NCBI GenBank assembly: GCA_020152595.1
Contig: JAIGNY010001477.1
Span: 538,501-602,500 of the forward strand
Source: Chiridota heheva
Taxonomy: Eukaryota; Echinodermata; Holothuroidea; Apodida; Chiridotidae
DNA: 64,000 bases
Direction: 5' to 3'
In this document: in pieces, positions 1 through 11,655 of the stretch
Numbering within the stretch: the stretch's first letter is position 1
Layout: every line of letters starts with the position of its first letter
The notes under the pieces: generated by a model
Told to the model about the DNA's origin: nothing
Seen by the model: the letters and a program-made list of their open reading frames with translations, nothing else
The model's database searches: none
Program-made: the position numbers and the translations under genes

Positions 1-1
1 A

Positions 2-230
2 ACCTACCCTGAGGCCAGGAAACAATTCCTCGCTTCCCTTAACTCCAAGCCTTCCTACTCAAACGTAGTCTCCTCTAACTCTAATTCCGCCCCCAAACAC
101 AACTAACACAACAAAAACTAACTCCCATGCCCAAACCGACCTCACCTGGCTCTTCTTACCTAGTCCTAAGCCCATCACCATTTCCAACAACCCAATCACA
201 CCCAATACCCACACCACCTCCACCTCCACT
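2..230 (+). pseudogene. LINE family A ORF1 (gag-like) C-terminal remnant
   Basis: Read from base 2, the frame gives TYPEARKQFLASLNSK followed by SYSNVVSS. This resembles the end of gag-like ORF1 proteins of I/Jockey-type LINEs, where a similar PEAR/SYA-VV stretch follows the zinc knuckles. The frame soon hits a stop and the following DNA is Pro/Ser/Thr/Asn-rich low-complexity coding-like sequence. The zinc knuckles, if present, lie before the window. The assignment rests on motif resemblance and on position upstream of the endonuclease. Confidence 0.5.
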
Positions 231-454
231 TCTCTCCTCAACCCCCTTCCTACTCTAAAGCCCCTACCGCCCCTACACCAACTCCACTAATACCTTCATA
301 CATCAAGCTAAAACCAGCCAAGCAAACAACCAACAAACCAACAAATCAACCAGCAAACAACCAACCAAAAACAACCAATCAACAAACAACCTATCAACAA
401 ACAACCAATCAACAAACAACCCACCTCCCAAACCCACACTGAAGAGAGTATGGA

Positions 455-1190
455 TTGTTCGACACGAACACACCGATCATACTTCTCGCCCAATTTTCAA
501 AAACAATCGCTCCCAAAGAAACAAATCCAAAGAAAAAAAGCTTAACTCAGACCCAGCAGATCTTCCTCCAGATAACCCCCGCCTCCTTTATGGCATACAC
601 CACAATCAATTACAATAACACCCACAACATCATACAATGGAACATTAGGAGCCTTAAGGCCAATTCTGAAGAAATCGACCTTCTGGCCTCCACCTTCAAC
701 CCGGTCGTCTTCTGCCTACAAGAAACTTTCTTGAAAACCACCGACCATTACTCCCTTAACAACTTTGCTTGCTATCACAAACATCAAGTGGATGCTGACA
801 GGGCCTGTGGTGGCGTCTCCATTCTCGTTAGACACGATATCCAACACAGCCCTGTTCGTGTGCACACCGACCTTCAGGCCATCTGTATTTCTATCTCCTC
901 CACAAAACTTTCACTCTCTGCAATATCTATCTCCTCCCAACACCAACATTCAACCAACCAGCCTTAACAACCTCATCTCTCAGCTTCCCACCCCTTCATC
1001 CTTCTTGGTGACTTCAACGCTCACAACCCTCTGTGGGGCTCTAATACCACCACCCCTAGAGGCAAGTTCATCGAAAACGCTCTCCGTCAGCACAGCCTGT
1101 CCTTACTGAACACTAACTCCCGACCTACCTTCATCCTGCCACAGGCTCTCTCACCTGTATTGACCTGTCTATCTGTTCCCTAACCTCCTC
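455..1190 (+). pseudogene. LINE family A endonuclease domain, frameshifted
   Basis: The first part is open from 455 to 967 and contains NIIQWNIRSLKANSEEIDLL and then VVFCLQETFL, which match the N-terminal catalytic blocks of APE-like LINE endonucleases (QWN..., QET). A frameshift near 960 moves the continuation to another frame, where ILLGDFNAHNPLWGS and then FIENALRQHSLSLLNT are readable. The GDFNAH block carries the conserved Asp/Asn pair. The domain is therefore recognisable over its length but cannot be translated as one protein. It nicks target DNA in active relatives. Confidence 0.85.
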
Positions 1191-2089
1191 CTTGACTTTA
1201 GTTGAGAGTCACTGCTGACCTCTGTGGTAGTGATCATTACCCTCTTCTTATACACTCCAATCTTCAAATCCCCACTGAGCACACCCCAACTGGAACCTCG
1301 ACAAGGCTGACTGGTCCTTTTGAAACCCTCTGTGACTCACACCTCTCCCCCCATCTTCTCGAGGATGAGGATCCCATGTCTAACTTCAGTAATATCCTTA
1401 TCAACATCGCCACCTGCTCAATTCCCAAAACCTCCAAACCCCCAAATCATCCCCCAACCCCTGGTTCTCAGATGACTGCAAAACCGCCATCAAGAACAGG
1501 AAAAGAACCTCAGGAACTTTAAAACTAACCCGACCACCCATAACCTTAACCTCTTTCGCATCAGCCGTGCAAGGCCAGACGCACTATCAGGACAGTAAAA
1601 CCAACACTTGGAACAACTTTATCTCTTCTCTCACCACCAACACCCCACTAAGAAGATTTGGAGAATGGTTAACAGCTTCCACGGCAGAGTAGGCAAATCT
1701 TCCATCTCCCATCTCTCTTGGAATGGAGACCTTCTCACCGCAAAAAAGACATCGTTGACCACCTGCCGCCTCTTTCAGCAACATCTCGGCCTCGACCAAC
1801 TACTCCAATGCTTTTAAAATCAAAAAGCTTGCGATGAAGCCCGGAGAATCACTTTTCCTCTGACAACTCCAAAGCTACAACACCTCTCTCACCCTTTCTG
1901 AATTAAACCAAGCCATCAGCGGACGCTGGCTGCACCTCCAAGGGCCCAGATAACATCCCCTATCAGTTTCTGAAACACCTCCCCATCAAAGCCACCACTA
2001 CCCTACTCACCATCTTCAACCACATTTGGTCCTCACACTCCTTTCCCCTATCTGGAGGACAGCTATTGTCATCCCGTCCTTAAACCGGG

Positions 2090-2870
2090 AAGGATAGCAC
2101 CGACCCCACCAGCTACCGACCCATCGCCCTTACTTGCTGTCTCTGTAAAATTATGGAAAAGATCATTAATCAGAGACTAAACTGGTTCCTCGAGACCAAC
2201 AGAATCCTCTCTCCTCACCAAAGCGGCTTCCAAAACGCGTCGCAATACCCTTGACCAGTTAATTACGCCGACACCGCTATCTGGGAATCCTTTGCAAAAA
2301 GGAACACCTCATTGCCATATTTTTTGACCTCGAGAAAGCTTTCGACACTACTTGGAAATACGGCATTACCGGAAACTTCACACCATTGGCCTCAGAGGCC
2401 ACCTCCCCATCTTTATTCAAAACTTCCTCTCACCCAGGCAGTTCCAAGTTCAGATTGGCCACACCCTCTCCAAGCCCCCCCCAAGAAGAGGGCGCCCCCA
2501 AGGCAGCATCCTCCCCCACTCTCTTCAACCTGAGCATTAATGACATCGGGAATGACCTTGGCCCCAGCATCAAACGTACCTCTCGTGGATGACTTCACCA
2601 TCTTCTACTCCTCCCCTAGCTTTCCTATTGTTGAAAATAGGCTTCAAACCAGCCTCAATCAGCTGCAAGTCTGGAGCAACAATAACGGTTTTAGATTCTC
2701 CAAAGACAAGACAGTCTGCATGCACTTTTGTCATTTCAACAACCTCCACCCCAACCCGAACTTTGTGCTCAATGGGAATCGCATCCCTAAAGTTGAAAAC
2801 ACAAAGTTCCTTGGTCTAACTCTAGACCCCAAGCTCACCTACAAGCCCACATCACCAACCTGAAACTAAA
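2090..2870 (+). pseudogene. LINE family A reverse transcriptase, multiply broken
   Basis: Separate frames show the reverse transcriptase blocks in order: TSYRPIALTCCLCKIMEKII near 2105-2165, FFDLEKAFDTTW at about 2320-2355 (first catalytic Asp), QGSILPHS near 2500 and VDDF at 2585-2596 (catalytic Asp pair), then NTKFLGLTLDPKLTY near 2797-2845. The spacing is that of LINE RTs. Frame changes between every two or three blocks show several old indels. In an active element this enzyme carries out target-primed reverse transcription. Confidence 0.88.
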
Positions 2871-3459
2871 ATGCAATAGCTCCTCAACCTCCTCCGACTG
2901 CTCTCCAACACTACTTGGGAGCGAACGCTATGCTCTCCTCAAAATTTTCAGGCTCACCATTCGTGCCAAGCTTGACTATGGCAGTATTGTTTACTGTGTC
3001 GCTCACAACTCATACCTCAACCACATTAACACCATCCAAAATGAAGCCCTCAGGCTTTGTCTAGGAGCCTACAGGACCTCCCCAATCACTAGCCTTCATG
3101 TTGAAGCCAACGAACCCCCTTTCTACTTAGATGTAAAAAAGCTTAGCCTCTCCTATGCTTTTAGAGTCCTCACCAACACCCAGAACCCTGTTTACAACCT
3201 CATTAGGTACCTCAATTTCTCCTCCCTCTTTGATAGGACTAAAACCCTATCGCCCCCTTCAGCTTACGATTAAATCAGACCTCTTTCAACTTGGCATCAA
3301 CCCGCCACTCTCGGCACCTATTCCTGGCCCACTTTTCCGCCTTGGGCCACCCCCTTCCTTCTGTCCACCTCGACCTCTCCACTTATAACAAAACTCAAAC
3401 TCACCTAATCTCTTCATCAATCTCCACAACCAAATCAAAGACCAACTCTCAAATTACAC

Positions 3460-3840
3460 CTCCATCTATACTGATGGCTCCAAGGAAGGCAACAAGACAG
3501 CTGCTGCTGCCATCATCCAAGACATCACCCTCAGTAGCAGACTTCCTGACCACTCATCCATCTTTTCAGCCGAGGCTAAGGCCATTCTCCTCGCCCTCAA
3601 CTTTATTGAGTACTCTCCTCTTAGTCACTTTGCCATTTTCTCTGACTCAAAGGCTGTTCTTACTTCATTACTCAATCTTAAATGGGATAACCTCACCTGC
3701 CACCTCCTCCTCCTCCGGAAACTCTTTTCTCCCACCCTCTGCAGGAAAAGTGTTCTTTTCTTCTGGATACCCAGCCATGTTGGCATCCCTGGCAATGACA
3801 GGGCTGATACAGCCGCTAAGCTTGCCCTTAACCTCCTCCC
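3460..3840 (+). pseudogene. LINE family A RNase H domain
   Basis: One frame reads YTDGSKEGNKTAAAAI (3467 on), FSAEAKAILLALNF, FAIFSDSKAVLTSLL and FFWIPSHVGIPGNDRADTA (about 3758-3815). These carry the RNase H catalytic set D, E, D and the late D of GNDRAD. An RNase H domain after the RT is known only for some LINE clades (I, Ingi, R1, LOA, Tad1 and part of Jockey). A C-terminal tail with LRIGHTHLTHSHLL follows near 4020-4060, which in these clades precedes a Cys-rich HILL.CP-type motif. Confidence 0.88.
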
Positions 3841-4470
3841 TTCCCCTTTTCCCAAAACCCTCTCTGACATCAAACCGCTTATCGCTTCTCTTGTTCGTGA
3901 CCGCTGGCAAACCTTATGGAACTTCCAAATTGATAACAAACTCCATGTTATCCAGCCCACAATCGATCAAATCCACCATCAACAACCTTTCTCGATCGAC
4001 AACGTTCATATTACCCGTCTTAGAATTGGTCACACCCACCTCACTCACTCCCACCTCCTTATTGGTTCCCCCAACCCCTCTGTAACAATTGCCACTGCAT
4101 CCTTACAATCCAACACGTTCTCCTTGCTTGCCCCCTGTACAACCTTCCCAGAGCTTCTCTCGCTCCCCACAACTCAATTGCTGAGTTCTTCCAAAAGATC
4201 CTCCAGATAAAATAGTCTCCTTCCTTCAGCATGCATCCCTCTACAACCATATTTAATCCTCCTCTTCCACCCCCTCTCTACTCTGTTTTTAGTTTTACCC
4301 ATGCACCTCCTCTCTCGATCACAGCTTTCTGGCTTTTGTTCTTGAATTTCTCTCATTCTTCCCCTGGTCTCTTTCCTTACTACCTCTAAAATGATCTGAC
4401 CTCTCAGGCACAATTTGACCTTCGTTGTCGTGGTGCCGTTAAGACCTCATCAAACAAACAAACAAACAAA

Positions 4471-5084
4471 ATGATTTAAAACAAAAATCTTCATTTTCAC
4501 TAATCCTGATAATAATTCAAGCATTGTCAATAAAGTTAAGTAGGCCAAAATTGCCATAAAATATACTGCACGTGTTCACACACACAGCAAGTCTGTAATA
4601 CCTCGCGCTCGAGATATCCAGAGGTGCCTAAGACATGAGCAGTTTGGATTTAATGTGGGAATCCCCTTGAATTTTGTGTGGCCCACTCAATGATTCTTTC
4701 ACGTGGAATGTAATAAAAAAGTTAGTACGGTATCCCCATGACCTTATTAGGAGTTACAGCGTGGCTGTGAGCGAAAGATTTGCACATGGACCAGTCAGTG
4801 TTTGGGAGATATGTACTGTGATTCGATAGTGAATGGATATAGGCGGAAATTTCTTGTGTCTGTAGTTGATCTTATGTTATGTTATTAAGCACTAGCATGG
4901 GCCTTCCTTATGAGCGCAAGCTAGCTGCGTTCCATCCATTCCCATGTACCGTGGAAATGTTTAGTGTTATGCATATGGACCCCGGATGAAATGTGAAGGC
5001 AATAACTTAGTGGGTAAAGATCGACACAAGAAGAAAAAGGTTGGTTAGATGGTTTCGTGAATTTATTCAAACTATAAAAAAAAA
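4471..5084. other. No gene seen
   Basis: Between the LINE tail and the next dispersed repeat, six-frame reading shows no open frame with recognisable protein character, and I see no RNA gene. Base composition is mixed AT-rich. Confidence 0.6.
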
Positions 5085-5745
5085 CATAAAATTGAAATAA
5101 TATTCATTTACATGGAGCATGATATCTAAACGGATAATAGAACAAACGGGCAGGTAAACGGATAATAGAACAAACGGTTGGTAAATGGATAACCCTAGTC
5201 TATGGCCAGGTACATAAGTTTGCTGTTTAACTACTTCTGAGTTTGATTGTCTTTGAATTTTGAAAACAGCATGTGTAGTTTTCACGTTATGAGTGATTAA
5301 AGTTTGAACACTTTTAAATAAATAATGTGATGTATGAACAGGAAAACACCTCAAAATGCTTTTGTTTTTCTTGATATTTTTTGTTCTTAATTTAAAACCT
5401 TGAAAATTATTCCAAAATACTTTCTCCAGATTGAGGTTGGTTGGGGTCATGATAATGATCACATCCTCATCAGAATTATCTTCCCTGTTTGAAAGAGAAA
5501 TGACAGGGGGTTAGAAAACTAATGGATTTATATAAGAAATTATATACCATTCATACATCACAAGAGTAACACACAAATTTGCATATTTGCACAAACATCT
5601 TCAAAAAGCTGTAAAATGGCCAATTATAACCGATTGTGATTTTTTTTTGTTGCTTTCTTTATGTTTCTTAGTGGGTTTTAAATAAATTTAGCTAATGTTG
5701 CCTCTACCTGTCCATATACTTTTAAATTAATGTCACAAGCATATT
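5085..5745 (+). repeat. Dispersed repeat B, copy 1
   Basis: This stretch is clearly related to 38150-39190: both contain ATGTATGAACAGGAAAACAC, then AAATGCTT, a TGAGGTTGGTTGG block, an AGAGAAATG-CAG-GGGTTA block, a TTCATACATCA block and AAAAGCTGTAAAATGGCCAA. Order and spacing are kept. A reverse-orientation piece of the same family is at 24950-25230 and a + piece at 46170-46740. It has no recognisable coding capacity. The class is unknown. Copy 1 lacks the TTAA mini-elements found inside the copy at 38150, so it serves as an empty-site comparison. Confidence 0.7.
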
Positions 5746-5754
5746 GATAGCATC

Positions 5755-5975
5755 AATTTGTGCCAGTTCTTAAATGGAGTACTTACTGTAAGTCTATTAA
5801 GCAAGTTTGTGTTTTGTGTCGTGATATGAAAGAGGATTTTAAAAGGGAAGAAAAAATTATGATCAAGAAACAACTAAGATATCGTACTCTGTTAATAAGA
5901 TATTCATTCATGTTTAAAGTTGTCTCATGTGTAGACATGGCTATTGTGTGAAGGCTCGTGTAGAAGGTCGGCACC
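5755..5975 (+). repeat. Fragment of TTAA MITE family K
   Basis: The block around 5825-5960, with GATATGAAAGAGGATTTTAAAAGGGAAG followed by an AAGAAACAACTAAGATAT-TCTGTTAA-type block and then GTGTAGACATGGCTATTGTG, parallels the left arm of the family K element at 43093. Termini are degraded. The short open frame in it is a repeat passenger, since similar frames occur in other copies. Confidence 0.45.
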
Positions 5976-6138
5976 GGGACTTCAATTTCCCAAAATTGTA
6001 TTTCCAAGAAATTTAATGTAACTTTAAAATTTATTAATTGAATTTAAAGTTACAACTGGACTCAAAACTTATATTCTCTTATATATTCTATCATATAGAA
6101 TATAATATATTCTATTATATTATATTCTCCTATAATTT

Positions 6139-6530
6139 CCCATTTGCATTGGTTCAAAGTACAGTCACGAATCAGGTTTAGGCTTTATGTTCATCTTCTC
6201 AAAATTCTCCATGGTCTTGCACCAATTTATCTGTCTGAATTAATTCATCTGTATGTCCCAAATCCCAGACTTAGGTCTGCCTCTAATGGCCCACTGATAA
6301 GGAGACAGTATGGCAGCAAACATGTTAGTCGTTACAACTTTGCTGTCACTGGATCATCTCTCTGGAATGAGCTGCCTGTCCACATCAGATCTGCAAGTGA
6401 CATTATCAATTTCAAGAAGCAATTGAAAACACACCTTTTTACCCAATAATGTAAAGCGCTTAGTTTTGTTCTCAATGTAAGCGCTATATAAGCATCTACA
6501 TAATAATAATATTATGTTATGTTATGTTCA
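6139..6530 (+). mobile_element. L2/CR1-like LINE, 5'-truncated 3' end
   Basis: An open frame (about 6140-6449) reads HWFKVQSRIRFRLYVHLLK, LHGLAPIYLSEL, LRSAS and then SSLWNELPVHIRSA, ending KKQLKTHLF. This is the characteristic C-terminal tail after the RT of L2/CR1-group LINEs. It is followed by AAGCGCTTAG and AAGCGCTATATAAGC, a 3' UTR signature of the same group, and by an ATAATA/TTATG microsatellite tail. Only the last hundred or so codons are present, as expected of 5' truncation. The frame is intact, so the insertion may be fairly young. Confidence 0.88.
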
Positions 6531-7025
6531 GTCTTAATTCAAGTTTGCATTTCTGGTATTTGATATACACCGCTTAAACCAGAAGTCTCTGTTGTACTGA
6601 AATGTTGATTTGCATCTACCTAAAATGTTTTATGAAAAGAGGATTTTAAAAGGGATACAAATCATGATAAAAAAAACAAAAAAACATATCTTATTCTGTT
6701 AAGATATATCAAATCATGTTTTAAAGTTGTTAAACATTGAAATTGTATGTAAAAATACATTTTTGTGCATGAATGCCTATTCGCCCATTTTTCAGAAATG
6801 CTAAATCATTGGCATCTTATATTCGATTACCATGTACATAGTAAAGAGCGGTAATAATATTCTTCATAAAACTTCAAACCTCTTTGGCCTTTGTTCATTT
6901 CCGGTGCCCAACAGGCATACATGCAGTATAAGTCTGAATTCAGCGCATTTCTGGTATTTCATGTACACCGCTTAAATCCGAAGTCGCTTCTGCTTTCAAT
7001 GTTTTGCTTCGCATCTCCCGAGGGG
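6529..7025 (+). repeat. Direct repeat pair, about 90 bp, 400 bp apart
   Basis: The sequences at about 6529-6618 and 6931-7020 share TTTCTGGTATTT, TACACCGCTTAAA, GAAGTC and a CAATGTT/AAATGTT-TTGC-CGCATCT block. The stretch between them has no open frame of note. They may be solo ends of one element or a local duplication. Confidence 0.55.
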
Positions 7026-7633
7026 ATTTAAATCTTTTGCAGACAACTTAATTATTTGTTATGAGCTAGAAAACATTTATGCCCGGACACCGCGAGCATT
7101 TTAACATTTATTGAAGAGGTTTGAAGTAGATCATGCAGACTGTGAAGTCACTCGCTGGAAATTTTTAAGAAAATTAATTTTCTTCAAGAGTCTTAGGTGG
7201 ATTTGACTCACATGTACAGCATGTGTGAATGATGAGATGTACATGCAGCTCTGATTACATGTTGAATCTTTTGCCAGATGCTATTTTCTTTTGTTATGCG
7301 TGTATGTATGCAGTAGATAGCTGAACCAGAATATTTTGCAGGTGGAAAGAGAGGAGGGACCATGCCACACAAGAGGGGATGTTAAATGCCAATAGCATAA
7401 CAAGACTACGTTTACCCCATACAATATTTATTTATGGGGACAGTGGGGTATGGGCAGCGCTGAACATTCTCAAGGTGTCCCCATGCCCTCTGTAGTGCTA
7501 CCACTGACTATGTAATTTTATCTGTTACATGTACATGACATATAATTCTTTGTAGTACTCATAACTCACAGTATGACACAGTGTACCACAATGCAGTACT
7601 GTATATCCACACCATTTGGAGCTACAGTTTCTT
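7026..7633. other. No gene seen
   Basis: AT-rich unique-looking DNA without a recognisable coding frame, RNA gene or tandem repeat. Confidence 0.6.
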
Positions 7634-8112
7634 TCTTAAAATCCTTTTTGTCATTGTCACCCCCATACGTCTCGGTCACTTCTCTCTCACTCACTCTCAT
7701 CTCCTTTCTGACTCCCCTTCCCTTCTCTGCCCCACCTGCAACACCAAACTCTCCATCAAGCATATCCTCTTAACCTGTCCCCTATACCTGAACTCCAGGT
7801 CTCTTCTCACCCACCTCAATCTTGGATCTATTTAAAAAAACAATGCTTCCTCCCAATGTTATCAACTTCCTCTGCAACAACAACCTATTCCATATCTAAT
7901 CTTCCTTTTCTTCCCTTCTACACCTAACCTTACACACCCCTCTCTTTTCACCTTAATTTTTCTCCCAAATTCACCTATTTTCCCCCTTTTCTCTTTCTCA
8001 ATCCTCCATCTCCTCTCTGCCCTAACTCTTACTCCTTAATTTTTTAACACCCTTTTGGTACATTTGACTCTGGCTTTCGTGGTGCCATTAAACAACAACA
8101 AACCAAACCAAA
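7634..8112 (+). mobile_element. LINE family B 3' end, 5'-truncated
   Basis: The frame at 7640-7835 reads IRLGHFSLTHSHLL, then LLCPTCNTKLSIKHILLTCP, the Cys-rich motif that follows RNase H in I/Jockey-type LINEs. It ends in a pyrimidine-rich 3' UTR and the tail GTGCCATTAAACAACAAC with AAACCAAACC repeats. It is related to, but distinct from, family A (different tail). Other copies of this 3' end are at 46370-46517 and 63745-64000. Confidence 0.85.
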
Positions 8113-8162
8113 ATTCTTTTCTTCAGATTTGTTTATCTGCAGTATCTGTGTTGTTGACAATT

Positions 8163-9083
8163 AGTGTTTGCACCGGGTCCAAAAATCGGACCGGGTACCC
8201 GACCTGCATTATCGGCCGGGTATCCGATGTACCGAAAAAGCATTTTTAATATTTTTCGCGGAAGTAGTATATGTGTTAAAATCTAACAGTGTACCTTGTA
8301 AAATCTTGTGATATTTCTTGTTCTTCAATCGTCCTTTGTTTTTTGTGAATACAGAAACAGGATACAAATGTTGCTTGTCTCTTTTATTTACCCGTCTCCA
8401 TAAAATACTGTGAAATAATGATATACGCACTTTTTCCAAATTTCACGGGACGAGTCACTTGGTATTCTTGAATATTAATATTAATATTAATACACGATTC
8501 CACCCCATTAACGCTATGCTGGGAAATACTGACTGATTCCACGATTCTGTTACGTGCACGTTTAGTAACACATAACAATTTCATTTAAACACAACTTGTG
8601 ATTGGTTCATAATAGGTGGTACAATTTTTTTTAGCAAATAGCTGACACGCTTTTAAAACAGTTTGGTAATGTACAACCGCAATATATATTTTCTACAGCA
8701 TACTACATACACTGCTTGTTGCGCACTGGTTTGGATATTTTTTTTTTTTACAGCGAAGTTTAGAGAGTAAAGTTTTGCACTATTAGTACATGTAGTACTA
8801 CTAGCGTACAATATGTTGTAGCCACATCGCTCGTTCAACATCTTTTCTGCAATCTGTGACAATATTGTGTGATCGTTTTATTGTATTGCGTTGAAATAGA
8901 AAGGAAACATACACTTTTTGATTCTTGTAAGTTAAAATTTATTCTTTTTAACATACAATTCTGAAACAGAAAGAATCTGCAATTGGTAATATTATGAAAA
9001 TCCATACCCGGGTTGTATTTTCGGAACCGGGTAACAACACAATTGGTAGATACCCAAATATTTTGGGTACCCGTGTAAACACT
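8163..9083. mobile_element. Non-autonomous inverted-repeat element with GTGTTTGCAC ends
   Basis: The left end AGTGTTTGCACCGGGTCC and the reverse complement of the right end, AGTGTTTACACGGGTACCC, are an imperfect terminal inverted repeat. Repeated ACCGGGTA-like blocks occur inside each end, while the middle is AT-rich. If the ends are placed at GTGTTT, both sides carry TA, which would be a 2-bp target duplication. No transposase frame is present, so the element is a MITE-like derivative. The class (mariner-like by TA, or hAT-like by GC-rich subterminal repeats) is open. Confidence 0.65.
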
Positions 9084-9108
9084 ATTGAAAATATATATAT
9101 TTGCGTCC

Positions 9109-11343
9109 ATGTACCCAGTGAGATGTATGTACCATCTCCCTGATGCACCTATATGTACCGAGGGCGATGTGTGTACCATCTCCCTGATGCACCTATATGT
9201 ACCCAAGGAGATGTGTGTACCATTTCCCTGATGTACCTATATGTACCCAGGGAGATGTATGTACCATCTCCCTGATGCACCTATATGTACCCAGAGAGAT
9301 GTATGTACCATCTCCCTGATGCACCTACATGTACCCAGGGCGATGTATGTACCATCTCCCTGATGCACCTATATGTACCTAGGGCGATGTATGTACCATC
9401 TCCCTGATGCACCTATATGTACCCAGGGCGATGTATGTACCATTTCCCTGATGCACCATCCCCTGATGCACCATCTCCCTGATGCACCTATATGTACCCA
9501 GGGCGATGTATGTACCATCTCCCTGATACACTTATATGTACCCAGGGACATGTGTGTACCATCTTCCTGATGCACCTATATGTACCCAGGAAGATGTATG
9601 TACCATCTCCCTGATGTATCTATCTGTACCCAGGGAGATGTATGTACCATCTCCCTGATACACCTATATGTACCCAGGGAGATGTATGTACCATCTCCCT
9701 GATGCACCTATATGTGCCCAGGGAGATGTATGTACCATCTCCCTGATGCACCTATATGTACCCAGGGTGATGTATGTACCATCTCCCTGATGCACCTATA
9801 TGTACCTAGGGCAATGTATGTACCATCTCCCTGATGCACCTATATGTACCCAGGGTGATGTATGTACCATCTCCCTGATGCACCCATATGTACCCAGGGT
9901 GATGTATGTACCATCTCCCTGATGCACCTATATGTACCCAGGGAGATGTATGTACCATCTCCCTGATGCACCTATATGTGCCCAGGGAGATGTATGTACC
10001 ATCTCCCTGATGCACCTATATGTACCCAGGGTGATGTATGTACCATCTCCCTGATGCACCTATATGTGCCCAGGGAGATGTATGTACCATCTCCCTGATG
10101 CACCTATATGTACCTAGGGAGATGTATGTACCATCTCCCTGATGCACCTATATGTACCCTGGGTGATGTATGTACCATCTCCCTGATGCACCTATATGTA
10201 CCCAGGGTGATGTATGTACCATCTCCCTGATGCACCTATATGTACCCAGGGAGATGTATGTACCATCTCCCTGATGCACCTACATGACCCCAGGGAGATG
10301 TATGTACCATCTCCCTTATATCCTATATGTACCCAGGGAGATGTATGTACCATCTCCCTGATGCACCTATCTGTACCCAGGGAGATGTATGTACCATCTC
10401 CCTGATGCACCTATATATACCCAGGGAGATGTATGTACCATCTCCCTGATGCACCTATATGTACCCAGGGAGATGTATGTTCCATCTCCCTGATGCACCT
10501 ATATGTACCTAGGGAGATGTATGTACCATCTCCCTGATGCACCTATATGTACCCAGGGTGATGTATGTACCATCTCCCTGATGCACCTATATGTACCCAG
10601 GGAGATGTATGTACCATCTCCCTAATGCACCTATATGTACCCAGGGTGATATATGTACCATCTCCCTGATGCACCTATATGTGCCTAGGGAGATGTATGT
10701 ACCATCTCCCTGATGCACCTATATGTACCCAGGGTGATGTATGTACCATCTCCCTGATGCACCTATATGTACCCAGGGTGATGTATGTACCATCTCCCTG
10801 ATGCACCTATATGTACCCAGGGTGATGTATGTACCATCTCCCTGATGCACCTATATGTACCCAGGGAGATGTATGTACCATCTCCCTGATGTAGCTATAT
10901 GTACCCAGGGAGATGTATGTACCATCTCCCTGATGCACCTATATGTACCCAGGATGATGTATGTACCATCTCCCTGATGCACCTATATGTACCCAGGGAG
11001 ATGTATGTACCATCTCGCTGATGTACCTATATGTACCCAGGGAGATGTATGTACCATCTCCCTGATGCACCTATATGTACCCAGGGTGATGTATGTACCA
11101 TCTCCCTGATGCACCTATATGTACCCAGGGTGATGTATGTACCATCTCCCTGATGCACCTATATGTACCCAAGGTGATGTATGTACCATCTCCCTGATGC
11201 ACCTATATGTGCCTAGGGAGATGTATGTACTATCTCCCTGATGCACCTATATGTACCCAGGGTGATGTATGTACCATCTCCCTGATGCACCTATATGTAC
11301 CCAGGGAGATGTACAGTATGTACCATCTCCCTGATGCACCTAT
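9109..11343 (+). repeat. 44-bp minisatellite, about 51 units, hairpin-forming
   Basis: The unit is ATGTATGTACCATCTCCCTG followed by ATGCACCTATATGTACCCAG and GGAG (44 bp), repeated head to tail without spacers. Each boundary holds CAGGGAGATG-TATGTAC-CATCTCCCTG, a perfect 10-bp inverted repeat with a 7-base loop. The CATCTCCCTG arm is nearly invariant, while the fifth-sixth bases of the other arm vary (GGGAG, GGGTG or GGGCG). GGGCG units cluster near the left end (9160-9510). Short frames through it on both strands arise only because the unit is poor in stops. Confidence 0.95.
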
Positions 11344-11655
11344 TCCACAATACATACTGTGGGTCTAAAATTGTCAAAAATTGGTATGTTACTTTCGTGC
11401 AAAATTTTTCCTTTACTGCCTGACAGATTTTTTTATTTTTTTTATACGAATAGAGATTCTTAATGGCTACCACCATCCCTGGTTAACCTACAGGCGTACA
11501 TACAGTATGATGTATTGTTGATGTCTGTATATTCACAGCTACAGTATAGTGTATGGGATGTGGTTACCAATTTTTTTCTCACTGTATTTATCTGTAAAAG
11601 ATGTGAATTCCAAATGAAATCCCATCAAACCTCCAGGGCTTATAGAACTGTTGCT
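11344..11655. other. No gene seen
   Basis: Right flank of the 44-bp array. It is AT-rich, with no recognisable frame, repeat or RNA. Confidence 0.6.

Larger units (their letters stand above)
1..4470 (+). mobile_element. Long RNase H-bearing LINE (family A), decayed
   Basis: This is a non-LTR retrotransposon that runs in from the left edge and ends in a (CAAA)n tail at 4451-4470. In order it shows a gag-like ORF1 end, an APE-type endonuclease, a reverse transcriptase and an RNase H domain, then a short 3' UTR. That order is known for the I/Jockey group of LINEs that carry RNase H; the exact clade is not assigned. Many frameshifts and stops break the frames, so this copy is dead. Shorter copies of the same family, with the same tail, lie at 40733-41108, 51490-53146 and 59242-59770, all on the + strand. 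Confidence 0.9.

Noticed and set aside
9109-11343. CRISPR-like array
   Set aside because: Units are contiguous 44-bp copies with no unique spacers, the setting is a eukaryotic genome, and no Cas genes are present.
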